Assembly: GCA_026709365.1 (NCBI GenBank)
Contig: JAPOTD010000010.1
Span: 1-33,115, forward strand
Source: Gammaproteobacteria bacterium
GTDB lineage: Bacteria; Pseudomonadota; Gammaproteobacteria; Pseudomonadales; Azotimanducaceae
Length of the DNA stretch: 33,115 nt
Reading direction: 5' to 3'
The notes under the pieces were generated by a model. It was not told where the DNA came from. It saw only the letters and a list, made by a program, of their open reading frames with translations, and made no database searches. Positions 16,607 through 25,376 of this stretch are shown piece by piece. The position numbers and the translations under genes are program-made. Numbering within the stretch: position 1 is the stretch's first letter; the number at the start of each line of letters is the position of its first letter.

Positions 16607-17275
16607 ATAGCGCCGATACAGGCCCTCGGCCGAAGCGCCGAGCGCGTAGCGGGCGCGCAGCCACCACATGGTGGCAATGGTCTGCGCCGCGCCTTGGCGC
16701 TGCCACCGTCGGCTGGAGGCGCTCAAGATGGTTTTGGCCCGCAGGGGTCGGCTCAGCCGCCGCAGCCGCTTGCTGAGTTCGATGTCCTCCATGAGCGGCT
16801 GGCGCGGCACGCCGCCGATGGCGTTGAGCAGCTGGCGGTGCGCGAAGAGGCCTTGGTCGCCGGTGCAGATGCCGGTCAGGGCGGAGCGGCGATTCATCAA
16901 CCAGGCCACCAGCTGCAGCGGCGGGCCGCCTTCGAGGCGCACGCCGAAACAGCCCCATCCGGGCGGCCTCGACGGCCAGCCGGCGACCTCCTTAACGTTG
17001 GCCGGGGAGGGTTCCGCATCGGCGTGCAGCATCCAGATCCAGTCCCTGGTCGCCGCCCGATGGCCTTTGTCCAGCTGCAGCCCCCGGCTGGCCGGGCTGC
17101 GAATGACCCGCGCGCCCGCCTGCTCCGCAGCCTCGGCGCTGCCGTCGCGGCTGCCGCCATCGACGACGATGACCTCGAAGCTCGTCCCCGCCAGCGTCCC
17201 GAGCAAACGGCGCAGGGCGGGCGCGTCGTCGAGCACCGGCACGACGACGCTCACTGATCCGGCCGCGGCGGGCAT
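16595..17275 (-). CDS. Family 2 glycosyltransferase, TIGR04283 (rSAM/selenodomain-associated transferase 2)
   Basis: This 226-residue GT-A fold glycosyltransferase starts MPAAAGSVSVVVPVLDD. It has VIVVDGGSRDGS, the metal-binding DxD as LHADAEP, and MEDIELSKRLRR in the acceptor-side helix, all typical of TIGR04283. A much longer frame reaching to 18400 merely reads antisense through the MFS gene. It is upstream of and overlaps the TIGR04282 gene by 11 bp, so the two should be made together. It is divergent from the MFS gene across a 120-bp gap. Confidence 0.9.
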   Translation of the reverse strand: MPAAAGSVSVVVPVLDDAPALRRLLGTLAGTSFEVIVVDGGSRDGSAEAAEQAGARVIRSPASRGLQLDKGHRAATRDWIWMLHADAEPSPANVKEVAGWPSRPPGWGCFGVRLEGGPPLQLVAWLMNRRSALTGICTGDQGLFAHRQLLNAIGGVPRQPLMEDIELSKRLRRLSRPLRAKTILSASSRRWQRQGAAQTIATMWWLRARYALGASAEGLYRRYYGQ

Positions 17276-17316
17276 GGCCGCTCTCCTTGAAGGTCGGTTG
17301 ATGGCTGCAAACGCCC

Positions 17317-17322
17317 TATAAT
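17317..17322 (+). promoter_or_regulatory. Perfect -10 box (TATAAT) upstream of the MFS gene
   Basis: TATAAT lies about 75 bp before the MFS start in the gap between divergent genes. No -35 with good spacing is evident (the nearest TTGATG leaves only 13 bp), so it may depend on an activator or be chance. Confidence 0.35.
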
Positions 17323-17395
17323 AGTCGTTTGCCCGACAAGGAGTGATCGCCCGCCCCGCTTCCGTGCCGGTTCGAGGCCCGCACCTGCCGCAACC

Positions 17396-18733
17396 ATGAC
17401 GACGCCCCCCGCGGATCGGAAACGCTGGCCCAACCCCCTCTACGGCTGGTACGTCACCTTCGTCCTGTTGCTGGCCTACACGTTCTCGTTTGTGGACCGT
17501 CAAGTGCTCAATCTGCTGGTCGAGCCCGTGCAGGCCGACCTCGGCTTGTCCGATACCCAGATCAGCCTGCTGCAAGGCTTGGCCTTCGTGGCCACCTACG
17601 TGGCGCTGAGCGTGCCCATCGGGCGCATGGTGGACCGCTTCAACCGCGTCGCCATCATGATTGGCGGGGTTCTGGTGTGGAGCGCGACCACCGTGGCCTG
17701 CGGCCTTTCCCGCAGCTTTGAGCAGCTGTTCGCCGCCCGCTTGGGCGTCGGCGCCGGCGAAGCCACCGTCACCCCCGCGTCCTGGTCCCTGCTGTCGGAC
17801 TGCTTTCCCCCGGAGCGCCTGTCGCGCCCGATCAGCGTCTATCTGATGGGCCCCTACATCGGCGGCGGCCTGGCGATGATCGCCGGCGCCGCGGTCCTCG
17901 ATTGGACTGAGCAGGCGGGCGAGATCGCGCTGCCCCTGCTGGGCGCGCTCGCCCCTTGGCAGTTCACCTTCATCGCCGTCGGCCTGCCGGGCCTGCTGAT
18001 CGCCGCGCTGCTGATGACCGTGCGCGAACCGGAGCGCAGGAACCGCGAGCGGGCCGAAGCGCCGCCTTGGCGGGCGGTCATTGCCTTTCTGCGCCGCCAC
18101 TGGCGCATCTACGTCTCGCTGCACTTGGGCGTGCCCTGCATCGTGGTCATGCTCTACGGCCTGCAGGGCTGGGTGCCGACCGTCATGGTGCGCGTCCACG
18201 GTTGGGAACTGGCCGAGGTCGGACGCATCTACGGGATCATCGCCCTGGTCGCGGGTTCCGCCGGCGTACTTGCCGGACCTACCGTTGCCCGTCTGCTGGA
18301 GCGCCGCGGCGACCGGGATCACGCCCTGCCCATCGCCGCCTTCAGCGCCATCGCGGCGACCGCCTGCCTCGCCTTGCTGCCGTGGCAGGCCAGCCCCCAT
18401 GCGGCCCTAGCCTGCGTGTTCGGTGCCAGCTTCTGCGTCACCCTGCCCTTGGCGCTGATGACCTCGGCCATCCAGCTCGCGACGCCGAACGACATGCGCG
18501 GGGTGGTGTCGGGCCTTTACGTGGTCACCACCAACGTCATCGGCTTAGGCCTTGGCCCAACGCTGGTGGCCGCCGCCACGGACTACGTCTTCGCCGACCC
18601 GAAGGCCGTCGCCCACTCCCTGGCCCTGGTCTCCTGGATCATGGGGCCCTTGGCCGCCGGCCTGCTGCTCAGCGGCCATCGAGCCTACCGCGAACGGTTG
18701 CGGACGGTGCGCGAGCGGGTCGAGGTTTCCTAG
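17396..18733 (+). CDS. MFS transporter
   Basis: This 445-residue inner-membrane major facilitator has about 12 hydrophobic segments. The first helix (YVTFVLLLAYTFSFVDRQVL) has the FVDRQ motif and the loop between helices 2 and 3 reads GRMVDRFNR, the MFS motif A. The pattern is closest to spinster-like or anion:cation symporter types that carry organic acids or lipids. Substrate cannot be told. It is a single gene, divergent from the glycosyltransferase pair and convergent with the ATP-grasp fusion gene. Confidence 0.92.
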   Translation: MTTPPADRKRWPNPLYGWYVTFVLLLAYTFSFVDRQVLNLLVEPVQADLGLSDTQISLLQGLAFVATYVALSVPIGRMVDRFNRVAIMIGGVLVWSATTVACGLSRSFEQLFAARLGVGAGEATVTPASWSLLSDCFPPERLSRPISVYLMGPYIGGGLAMIAGAAVLDWTEQAGEIALPLLGALAPWQFTFIAVGLPGLLIAALLMTVREPERRNRERAEAPPWRAVIAFLRRHWRIYVSLHLGVPCIVVMLYGLQGWVPTVMVRVHGWELAEVGRIYGIIALVAGSAGVLAGPTVARLLERRGDRDHALPIAAFSAIAATACLALLPWQASPHAALACVFGASFCVTLPLALMTSAIQLATPNDMRGVVSGLYVVTTNVIGLGLGPTLVAAATDYVFADPKAVAHSLALVSWIMGPLAAGLLLSGHRAYRERLRTVRERVEVS

Positions 18734-18762
18734 CAGCCCTCATCAGCGCGGGGAGCCACTCG

Positions 18763-21258
18763 TCAGGCAGGGGCTTGGGGATGGGCTTGAGTTTGGAACC
18801 ACACCGCTGAGACCAGCGCGGAGATTTCCGCAGCGCGCGCGCTGGCCGAACTCAGCAGCCGCAGCGCCTCACCGTCCTGGGCGGCTTCCCGCGCGCGACC
18901 GGCGTTGGCCAGCTCCTCGGTCAAGGCGCCGGCGCAGTTGCGGGCGTCGGTCAGGCCTTGGGACGACCCTTGGGGCGACAGCCGTTCCAGGCATCGGCCG
19001 ATGCGCTCGGCTTGATGCCGCATGGACCTGGGATGGTCGGCGTCGCACACCAGTCGATGCCAGACGGCGCCGGCATCAGCCGCCCAAGCGGCTTGGGGTT
19101 CGGCCAGATGGTGCAGTTGCGCCAGCAAATGGGCGCGATTGGGGTCCATGGGCGTCGGCGCCACCCCGAACTCGATGTTGACGGCGGCGAGCAGGCGCAG
19201 GCGCTCAACGTGCTTGCCAAGCCGCTGCAGCCAAAAGCCCTGATCCCGGAGCTGGGTTTCGTCCAGCAGTCCGCTGAGCGCCGCCAGCCGCAAAGCCAGG
19301 CCATCGAGCAGGCGGAGGGCATCAGCCGGGGTCCGTGCCCGCCAGCGCGACTGCAGCGCTTGGTGGATTCCCTCAATGGCTTGCCAAGCCGCCATCGGCA
19401 AAATCCCGCGCCGACGCATTCCGGTGAGACGCAGGCGGTCCAGAAGGTTGATCAGGCGGTCGTCACCGGTCGCATCGAAAAGCAGCCGGCAAAGCCCCGC
19501 CTCGTCGAATGCCCCCGTTGAGCGGCCCTCAGCGGCGGCGAAGTCCAGGGCGGACAGCAGCCGGAGCAGCAGCTGCGCGGCCTCCGGCCTTGCCGGGTGG
19601 CCTGCGGCGATGAGGTGACCCAGGGCGGTGAAGATCCGGATTGAGAGCTCCGCCCGTTCGAGGTAGCGACCGAACCAGAACAGATCATCGCCCAAGCGCC
19701 GGGTCAGAATGGCTGGTCCTGCCGCGGCGGCGGCGTCCGTCGGGTCGACGGCGTCCGGCGACGTTGCCGGGCGCGGCAGGCGCAATGAGCGCGCGCCGGA
19801 CGGCGCTCGGCCATCGACGCGGGCCGGGTCGGCTGGCGCCAAGCCCGTCTCGACGATCCAAACGTCCTTGATGAGGCGGTGCGAGCCGTTGGCCGCCCGC
19901 GCCAAGCCCCCGGGCAGCACCTGGTAGCCGCTTGGCGTGGCGGCGACGAAGAGCCGCAAGGTCACGGGCGCCGACTTGATCTGGCCGTCGGACATCAGGC
20001 AAGGCGCGGTGGAGGGAACCAGGGGCTCCCGGCCCGCGAATCGGTAGGGTTGGGCTTGAATGGCCGTCCGCACTGCCGGATCGGGCGTTGCGTGGGGCTG
20101 GGCCGGGGTCGGATCGGCGTCCAGCCCGCAGGGGCCGCCGAAGGCGTCCCCGACGGCGAGTTCGTCGAGCCGCTCCAGCACTTGGGCCGCTTCCTGCTGC
20201 TGGCCGCACCACCAAGTGGCCGGGCTGGCCAGCAGCAGCGGCTCGTTGAGCAGTTGCTCGCACAAGGCCGGCAGGAAGGGATTGAAGGCATCCCCGCCCA
20301 CGGCGCCGCTGCCGATCGGATTGATGGCCGCCACCCCGCTCCCGGCGACCGCGTTCAGCAGCCCCGGCGCGCCGATGAGGGAACTGGATGACAGCGTCAT
20401 CGGATCGCAGGCATCCGATTCCACCAAGCGCAGCACCGCCGCTACCGGCTTAAGCCCCGTCAGGGTCTTGGCGAAGACGGCGCCGCGGCGCACCGCGAGG
20501 TCGTTGCCTTCCAGCAAGGGAAATCCGAGATGCTTGCTGAGCGCGATCCAGTCGGCGTGGTCGGGTTGGCCGGCATCCCCGGCCAACAGGACGCAGAGGC
20601 CGTCACTAGGCGCCCCGGTCGCTTCCCCCCTTCGGCGGACTTCGGCGCCAAAGCCGTCCAGGAAGTCATCCTGGGACGCAATCGCGGCTGCCCGGGCGGC
20701 TGCCGTCAGGGCGCTGGCCGTGCGGATTCGGTTGTCCTGGGCCAGCCCCAAGCCGGTCGGCGTTTCGGTGTGATTGGCCAGCACCCGCCAGCTGCCGTCA
20801 GGCGCCCGGCCGAGATCGAAGGCCAGCAGGCCCAGGTTGGCGCTGTCGGCCGGGAAGCCGGGCCGGCAGGCCGGCAGGTACCGGCGGTTGGCGAAGACCA
20901 GGGCGGGGTGCAGGCCCTGCTCGCGCAGCAGCCCCTGCCCGCCGTAGAGATCCAGGTTGATGGCGTTGAGCAGCCGGGCGCGCTGCTCAAGCCCCGCCTC
21001 AATGGACCGCCATTCCTCAGCCGCAATGAGGAAGGGGAGAGCGTCCCGGCGGTGGCCGGGGAAGCCGTCGGCAGCGCTTGAAGCTTGGCGCGCAGGGTCC
21101 AGCGGCTGTCGAAGCAGGGGCAGCCAGTGTACCCGGACTTCGCCAGCGCGCAGCAATTCGTCATGCGCCGGCGGGTTGGCGCCGTAGTGGGCGAGCGCCT
21201 CGGCCCATTGCGGATGGATGTCGTCCAAGCCGGACCGGCGGGTTGGGCTAGCCGGCAT
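18763..21258 (-). CDS. Fusion of circularly permuted ATP-grasp (DUF404/407) and alpha-E (DUF403) domains
   Basis: This is an 831-residue protein. Residues about 1-490 match the circularly permuted type 2 ATP-grasp protein (NLDLYGGQGLLREQGLHPALVFANRRY, VVxAL-type linker and LTGLKPVAAVLRLVE). Residues about 515-831 match the alpha-helical alpha-E domain (LFWFGRYLERAELSIRIF, LRDQGFWLQRLGKHVERL). In many bacteria these are two genes next to a transglutaminase-like protease gene and may make or modify a peptide. Here they are fused and no transglutaminase gene is near. Biochemical role is unproven in the family. ATG at 21258; single gene. Confidence 0.9.
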   Translation of the reverse strand: MPASPTRRSGLDDIHPQWAEALAHYGANPPAHDELLRAGEVRVHWLPLLRQPLDPARQASSAADGFPGHRRDALPFLIAAEEWRSIEAGLEQRARLLNAINLDLYGGQGLLREQGLHPALVFANRRYLPACRPGFPADSANLGLLAFDLGRAPDGSWRVLANHTETPTGLGLAQDNRIRTASALTAAARAAAIASQDDFLDGFGAEVRRRGEATGAPSDGLCVLLAGDAGQPDHADWIALSKHLGFPLLEGNDLAVRRGAVFAKTLTGLKPVAAVLRLVESDACDPMTLSSSSLIGAPGLLNAVAGSGVAAINPIGSGAVGGDAFNPFLPALCEQLLNEPLLLASPATWWCGQQQEAAQVLERLDELAVGDAFGGPCGLDADPTPAQPHATPDPAVRTAIQAQPYRFAGREPLVPSTAPCLMSDGQIKSAPVTLRLFVAATPSGYQVLPGGLARAANGSHRLIKDVWIVETGLAPADPARVDGRAPSGARSLRLPRPATSPDAVDPTDAAAAAGPAILTRRLGDDLFWFGRYLERAELSIRIFTALGHLIAAGHPARPEAAQLLLRLLSALDFAAAEGRSTGAFDEAGLCRLLFDATGDDRLINLLDRLRLTGMRRRGILPMAAWQAIEGIHQALQSRWRARTPADALRLLDGLALRLAALSGLLDETQLRDQGFWLQRLGKHVERLRLLAAVNIEFGVAPTPMDPNRAHLLAQLHHLAEPQAAWAADAGAVWHRLVCDADHPRSMRHQAERIGRCLERLSPQGSSQGLTDARNCAGALTEELANAGRAREAAQDGEALRLLSSASARAAEISALVSAVWFQTQAHPQAPA

Positions 21259-21520
21259 GTCGCGCCCCAGGGCTGCGATGGTCGCGCCGCAGGACCGGCG
21301 AGGGCGAGGCTGCGCTCGGTGCCGGTTGCGCCCCGCGGCACCGCCGGCCGCTGCCTGCGGCGACGCCTTGAAGCAAAAACGCCGTCATGGGCATGAACGC
21401 CATTGGGCTCCTCAACCAGCGGCTTGCTGAGCCATGCGGGCTACAATGCAGCGTCATCGGGCCACGACTCAAGATCGTTGGAGATTGCCTGTCACTGGAA
21501 GCATTAAGAGTAGTCCCCCA

Positions 21521-22267
21521 GTGCGGCGGCATCAATGGCAGGTCTCGCCCGCGAAGGCGCGCGCCATTCAGCAAAGGTTGGCCGCCGCGGTTCGCCTTGC
21601 GCCATTGCGGCAGGTGTCCACCGTCGCCGGGTTGGACTGCGCCTTTGCCGGCGACCGGGTGTTCGCTGCCGTTGTGGCTTGGGACGTGGAGCGCCGCCGG
21701 GTGGTTGAGCGCCGCGCCTTAAGCCTGGCGCTGCGGTTCCCCTACGTGCCGGGCCTGCTGTCGTTTCGGGAGGCCCCGGCGCTGCTGGCGGCGCTGCGCC
21801 GGCTGCGCGCCCCGGTGGACGCCCTGCTTTGCGACGGACAAGGCATTGCCCATCCGCGCCGGTTCGGCTTGGCTTGCCACTTGGGCGTTCTGCTCGGCCT
21901 GCCCGCCGTGGGCTGCGCCAAGTCGCGCCTGATCGGCGACTGGGTTGAACTCGGACCGAGCCGCGGCGAGCGCTCGCCGCTGACCCAAGGCGCGGAGCGC
22001 ATCGGCACCGTGCTGCGCACCCGCACGGGGGTGAAGCCGCTGTTCGTCAGTCCCGGCCACCTGTGCGATGTCGAGGGTGCGACGGACTTGGTGCTGCGCT
22101 GCGGTGGTGGCCTGCGCCTGCCGGAACCGGTGCGCTTGGCCGACCGCTACGTTGGCGCGTTCAAGCGCGCGCAATCGCGCAATCAAGCCGCTGCGCGACT
22201 TGGCGGCGGCCTGAAGCCCGCCGACCAGTCCGGGCAATCAGGTCAGCGACCCAGCGTTGCGAAGTAG
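21521..22267 (+). CDS. nfi: Endonuclease V (deoxyinosine 3' endonuclease)
   Basis: This is a DNA-repair nuclease that cuts near deaminated adenine. Conserved features are VAGLDCAF (metal Asp), YVPGLLSFREAPALL (with Glu), LLCDGQGIAHPRRFGLACHLG (metal Asp and His), GCAKSRLIG (Lys) and the end segment GGGLRLPEPVRLADR. The GTG at 21521 (VRRHQWQVSPAKARAIQ) is chosen since family members begin at this point; the frame is open to an ATG at 21434, but that part has no family likeness. Length then is 248 residues, slightly over the usual 220-230. Its end overlaps the symporter gene by 25 bp, tail to tail. Confidence 0.9.
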   Translation: MRRHQWQVSPAKARAIQQRLAAAVRLAPLRQVSTVAGLDCAFAGDRVFAAVVAWDVERRRVVERRALSLALRFPYVPGLLSFREAPALLAALRRLRAPVDALLCDGQGIAHPRRFGLACHLGVLLGLPAVGCAKSRLIGDWVELGPSRGERSPLTQGAERIGTVLRTRTGVKPLFVSPGHLCDVEGATDLVLRCGGGLRLPEPVRLADRYVGAFKRAQSRNQAAARLGGGLKPADQSGQSGQRPSVAK

Positions 22268-23613
22268 TCCTTGGCGGCGGCCTTCACCTTGGGCGCCAGA
22301 ATCAGGGCGGACACCATGGTGGGTATGGCCATCATGGCAAAGGCACCGTCGATGATGCTGATGGCGGCTTGGGGCGTGATCAGCGCGGCGACCACGATGA
22401 ACGCCAGCAGCAGCCAGCGGTAGTAGCGCTGCGCGCCGGTGCCGAACAGGAAGCTGGCGCATTGCGAGCCGTAGAAGGCATAGGTGAACAGGGTGGTGGT
22501 GGCGAAGCACACCACCGCCGCGAACACGACCGCCAAGCCGGGTGCGCCGAGCAGTGCGCCAAAGGCGTTGGCGGTGAGGGTGACGCCGTCGGACTCGCCG
22601 GACTGCCAGACCCCCGCCAGCAGGATGATGAAGGCGGTGGCCGAGCAGATCAGCAGGGTGTCGATGATGGGGCCGAGCATGGCCACCAGGCCCTCCCGAA
22701 TCGGCACTCGGGTGCGGGCCGCGCCATGGGCCAGGGCTTCGGTGCCGATGCCCGCCTCGTTGGAGTAGGCGCCGCGCTGCACGCCGTAGAGAATCACCGC
22801 CAGCAGGCCGCCGCCGGCGGCGGCTTCGCCGGTGAAGGCATCGCGCAGGATCAGGGCCACCACGTCGGGCAGCCGCTCCGCGTTCAGCGCGATGGCGACC
22901 AGGGCGCTGCCCAGATACAGCGCGGCCATCAGCGGCACCAGCGCCGCAGCGACTCGGGCGATGCGCTGCAGGCCGCCGAGGATCACCGCGCCCGCCACGG
23001 CGCACAGCACGACGCCGACGCTCAGATTGAAGGGCAGGGGATCGGTGCCGGGATCCAGCCAGCCGTTGCCCACGAACAGCACTTCGCGCAGCACCTGCGT
23101 CAGTTGGTTCGCCTGAAAGACCGGCAGGGCGCCGATCAGGCCGAAGGCGGCGAACAGGTAGGCCAGGAATCGCCAGCGGCGGCCCAGCCCCTCGCGGATC
23201 ACGTACATCGGCCCGCCCTGCAGGACGCCGTCGCTGTCCCGGCCCCGGTACATCACGGCCAGGGAGCAGGTGAAGAACTTGGTGGCGATGCCGAGCAGGG
23301 CGGTCATCCACATCCAGAAGATCGCGCCGGGGCCGCCGATGCCGATGGCCAGCGCCACGCCGCCGATGTTGCCCATGCCGATGGTGCCGGCCAAGGCTGA
23401 GGAGAGCGCTTGAAAGTGGCTGATTTGGCCCGGGTCGTCCGGGTCGTCGTAGCGGCCCCGCAACACTAGCCAGGCATGGCCCAGATGGCGGAACGGCACC
23501 CCGCCGGAGAAGATCAGGAAGAACAGCCCGCCGCCGAGCAGCAGCACCAGCAGCCAAGGCCCCCAAGCGAGTTGCGCAAAGCCGGTGGCGGCCTGTTGCA
23601 GGTTGTCCAGCAT
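22243..23613 (-). CDS. Alanine or glycine:cation symporter (AGCS family)
   Basis: This 456-residue inner-membrane sodium symporter for alanine or glycine has about 10-11 hydrophobic segments. The family signature ALAGTIGMGNIGGVALAIGIGG is near residues 75-96, with LQGGPMYVIREGLG and YSNEAGIGTEALAHGAA further on. Start MLDNLQQAATGFAQ. Single gene, about 125 bp from the divergent queF. Confidence 0.95.
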   Translation of the reverse strand: MLDNLQQAATGFAQLAWGPWLLVLLLGGGLFFLIFSGGVPFRHLGHAWLVLRGRYDDPDDPGQISHFQALSSALAGTIGMGNIGGVALAIGIGGPGAIFWMWMTALLGIATKFFTCSLAVMYRGRDSDGVLQGGPMYVIREGLGRRWRFLAYLFAAFGLIGALPVFQANQLTQVLREVLFVGNGWLDPGTDPLPFNLSVGVVLCAVAGAVILGGLQRIARVAAALVPLMAALYLGSALVAIALNAERLPDVVALILRDAFTGEAAAGGGLLAVILYGVQRGAYSNEAGIGTEALAHGAARTRVPIREGLVAMLGPIIDTLLICSATAFIILLAGVWQSGESDGVTLTANAFGALLGAPGLAVVFAAVVCFATTTLFTYAFYGSQCASFLFGTGAQRYYRWLLLAFIVVAALITPQAAISIIDGAFAMMAIPTMVSALILAPKVKAAAKDYFATLGR

Positions 23614-23739
23614 GGCTGACCGGACGATGCCTCAGGCCCGCGAGCGGCTGCGTTGCGCAAGGCGGCTTGGCGCTCGCCAGGGACGGGACTGACTCATGGG
23701 ACAACTTAACTTGCGTTCAGGACGGGCAGGTATTGTAGA

Positions 23740-24678
23740 GTGTCTGCGACTTCGGAACCTAAGCCTGCCGTGTCCGAAACGCAAATGCCCCTTGGCCGTC
23801 AATCGCCGCCCGTCTCAGGTCGCCGCCCGGAGGTTCTGTACCCAATCCCCCGGGCCGATGCCCGGTGCCGGCTCGGCATTGCCGACCAAGCCCTGCCGTT
23901 CAAGGGCGAGGACCGCTGGACGGGTTACGAGCTGTCTTGGCTGGACCTAAGCGGCAAGCCGCAGGTGGGCGGCTTGCACCTGCGCCTGCCCTGCACCTCG
24001 CCGAACACGGTGGAAAGCAAGTCCCTCAAGCTGTACCTGAACGGCTTGGCGCAGCTGCGCTTCGGCCAGTCGGGCGAGTTGGCGGAGATGCTGGCGACGG
24101 ATCTCGGCGCCGCGACGGGAGCGGAGGTTCGGGTGCGCGTTTCCGCAGTTGCGGACTTGGCGCTTGGGCAGCAGGCCCTTGGCTGGTCCCAATGCGCCAA
24201 GCCGACGATGCTGAAGCAGCAGCCTTTTGGTGGTGAGGGCCTCTCCCCTCGTTCCATGAGAGCGTTGCCCGGCCGGAGCCTGGATGGGCTATCACCCGCT
24301 CGATTCGAATACCAACGCAACCCGGCGCTGCTGCAGTGCGCACGGCCATCCGAGCCGGTGTCGGAGACTTGGCACACCGACCTGTTCCGCAGCCTCTGCC
24401 CGGTGACCGGCCAGCCGGACTGGGCTTCCATTCTGGTGTCCTACACCGGCCCGCCCATCGTCGCCGAGTCGCTGCTGGCCTACCTGGTGTCGTTTCGCGA
24501 GCACGCCTGCTTCCACGAGGATGCCGTGGAACGCATCTACATGGACATCCAGCAGCGTTGCCGGCCGGCCCGGCTCACCGTGTCCGGCCACTTCCTGCGA
24601 CGCGGCGGCTTGGACATCAATCCCTACCGCTCCAACGAGAGCGGCGCCGCCCCGCAGTGGCGCCTGCCGCGGCAGTAG
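23740..24678 (+). CDS. queF: NADPH-dependent 7-cyano-7-deazaguanine reductase QueF (long, bimodular type)
   Basis: This enzyme reduces preQ0 to preQ1 in queuosine tRNA-modification synthesis. The bimodular (E. coli-like) T-fold is shown by YELSWLDLSGKPQV, ESKSLKLYLNG, the catalytic Cys in RSLCPVTGQPDW, LVSFREHACFHEDAVERI and RRGGLDINPYRSN. The length is 312 residues from GTG at 23740, or 302 from the GTG at 23770 (MSETQMPLG), which also fits. It exceeds the E. coli form (282), partly through about 27 additional residues between the two modules, around LGWSQCAKPTML to LSPRSMRA. The active-site residues are unaffected. Confidence 0.95.
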   Translation: MSATSEPKPAVSETQMPLGRQSPPVSGRRPEVLYPIPRADARCRLGIADQALPFKGEDRWTGYELSWLDLSGKPQVGGLHLRLPCTSPNTVESKSLKLYLNGLAQLRFGQSGELAEMLATDLGAATGAEVRVRVSAVADLALGQQALGWSQCAKPTMLKQQPFGGEGLSPRSMRALPGRSLDGLSPARFEYQRNPALLQCARPSEPVSETWHTDLFRSLCPVTGQPDWASILVSYTGPPIVAESLLAYLVSFREHACFHEDAVERIYMDIQQRCRPARLTVSGHFLRRGGLDINPYRSNESGAAPQWRLPRQ

Positions 24679-24716
24679 GGCGAAAGTGCGCACCTGCGCG
24701 GGCCAAATCACGTTTC

Positions 24717-24777
24717 GGAACCCGACCCACGCAACCGGCACGGGCTCACAAACATATGGGAATCCGACCCACGCGAC
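24717..24777. repeat. Two 19-bp direct repeats of a GTGGGTCGG-type motif
   Basis: GGAACCCGACCCACGCAAC (24717-24735) and GGAATCCGACCCACGCGAC (24759-24777) differ at two bases and are 42 bp apart. On the minus strand the core is GCGTGGGTCGG followed by A/G then TTCC. They lie between queF and the 4.5S RNA gene. Core and layout differ from the GTGTGTCC arrays, but both are short, spaced, directly repeated intergenic motifs. Confidence 0.75.
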
Positions 24778-24843
24778 GAGCGCGCATCTACTTTTACCCG
24801 CCAAATTCCGCTAGACTGCGCTGCCCGGATGGCCGGATCGATG

Positions 24844-24953
24844 GCGGTCCAGTCCGGTCCTCCCGCAACGTCAGGTTGTGAACTCCGCCAGGCCCGGAAG
24901 GGAGCAACGGTAGCAGCCAAAGCGTGTGCCGGGATGCGGCTGGACCGGATCGC
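24844..24953 (+). ncRNA. ffs: 4.5S signal recognition particle RNA
   Basis: This is the RNA core of the signal recognition particle, which binds Ffh for membrane targeting. The conserved apical part is clear: CAGGCCCGGAAGGGAGCA, then GGTAGCAGCC. The basal part TCCCGCAACG on the 5' side and GTGCCGGGATG on the 3' side match the E. coli gene. The stem closes by CGGTCCAG (24845-24852) with CTGGACCG (24940-24947). Ends are set by comparison and may be off by several bases. Confidence 0.93.
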
Positions 24954-25005
24954 CGCCCGGCCCGGTTTGGCCGCAGCCCCATGGCCGGTCAGCGAGCGCC
25001 AACCC

Positions 25006-25095
<90 letters not shown>

Positions 25096-25110
25096 AAGCC
25101 AATTAAATCA

Positions 25111-25320
25111 ATGGGTTATAGAATTTTGTCCCTTTTTGCCCCCAGTTTTGGGCGCGTTGGCCGGGAAGTCGAACGAATCCTCAACCAATTGGAGCACGAC
25201 CAGCTTATCGTGGACTACGAGCTTGATATTCCAAATCGGGATGAGGCGGAGGAAGGCGTCGCGCTGGCTCGAACAGTTGTTGAATCCACACGAACTGCTT
25301 TGGCTGCAAGAGCGGACTAG
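25111..25320 (+). CDS. Small hypothetical ORF after tRNA-Ser (doubtful)
   Basis: This 69-codon frame from ATG 25111 (MGYRILSLFAPSF to TRTALAARAD) lies directly after the tRNA 3' end. The first 60 bp are clearly richer in A and T than the surroundings. No ribosome site or family resemblance is seen. It could be a real small gene or the scar of an element that once integrated at the tRNA. Confidence 0.2.
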   Translation: MGYRILSLFAPSFGRVGREVERILNQLEHDQLIVDYELDIPNRDEAEEGVALARTVVESTRTALAARAD

Positions 25321-25376
25321 TCCCTCGCCAAAATGCCTGCAAATTCCGAACGCCTAGCCCTCCGCCAGATTGGCGT

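Noticed and set aside
17276-18400. Long N-terminal part of the minus-strand glycosyltransferase frame
   Set aside because: It is antisense to the MFS gene. The glycosyltransferase begins at 17275 with a normal GT2 N-terminus.
22063-23400. 445-codon plus-strand frame
   Set aside because: Antisense of the AGCS symporter gene, with low-complexity Gly/Gln/His-rich translation.
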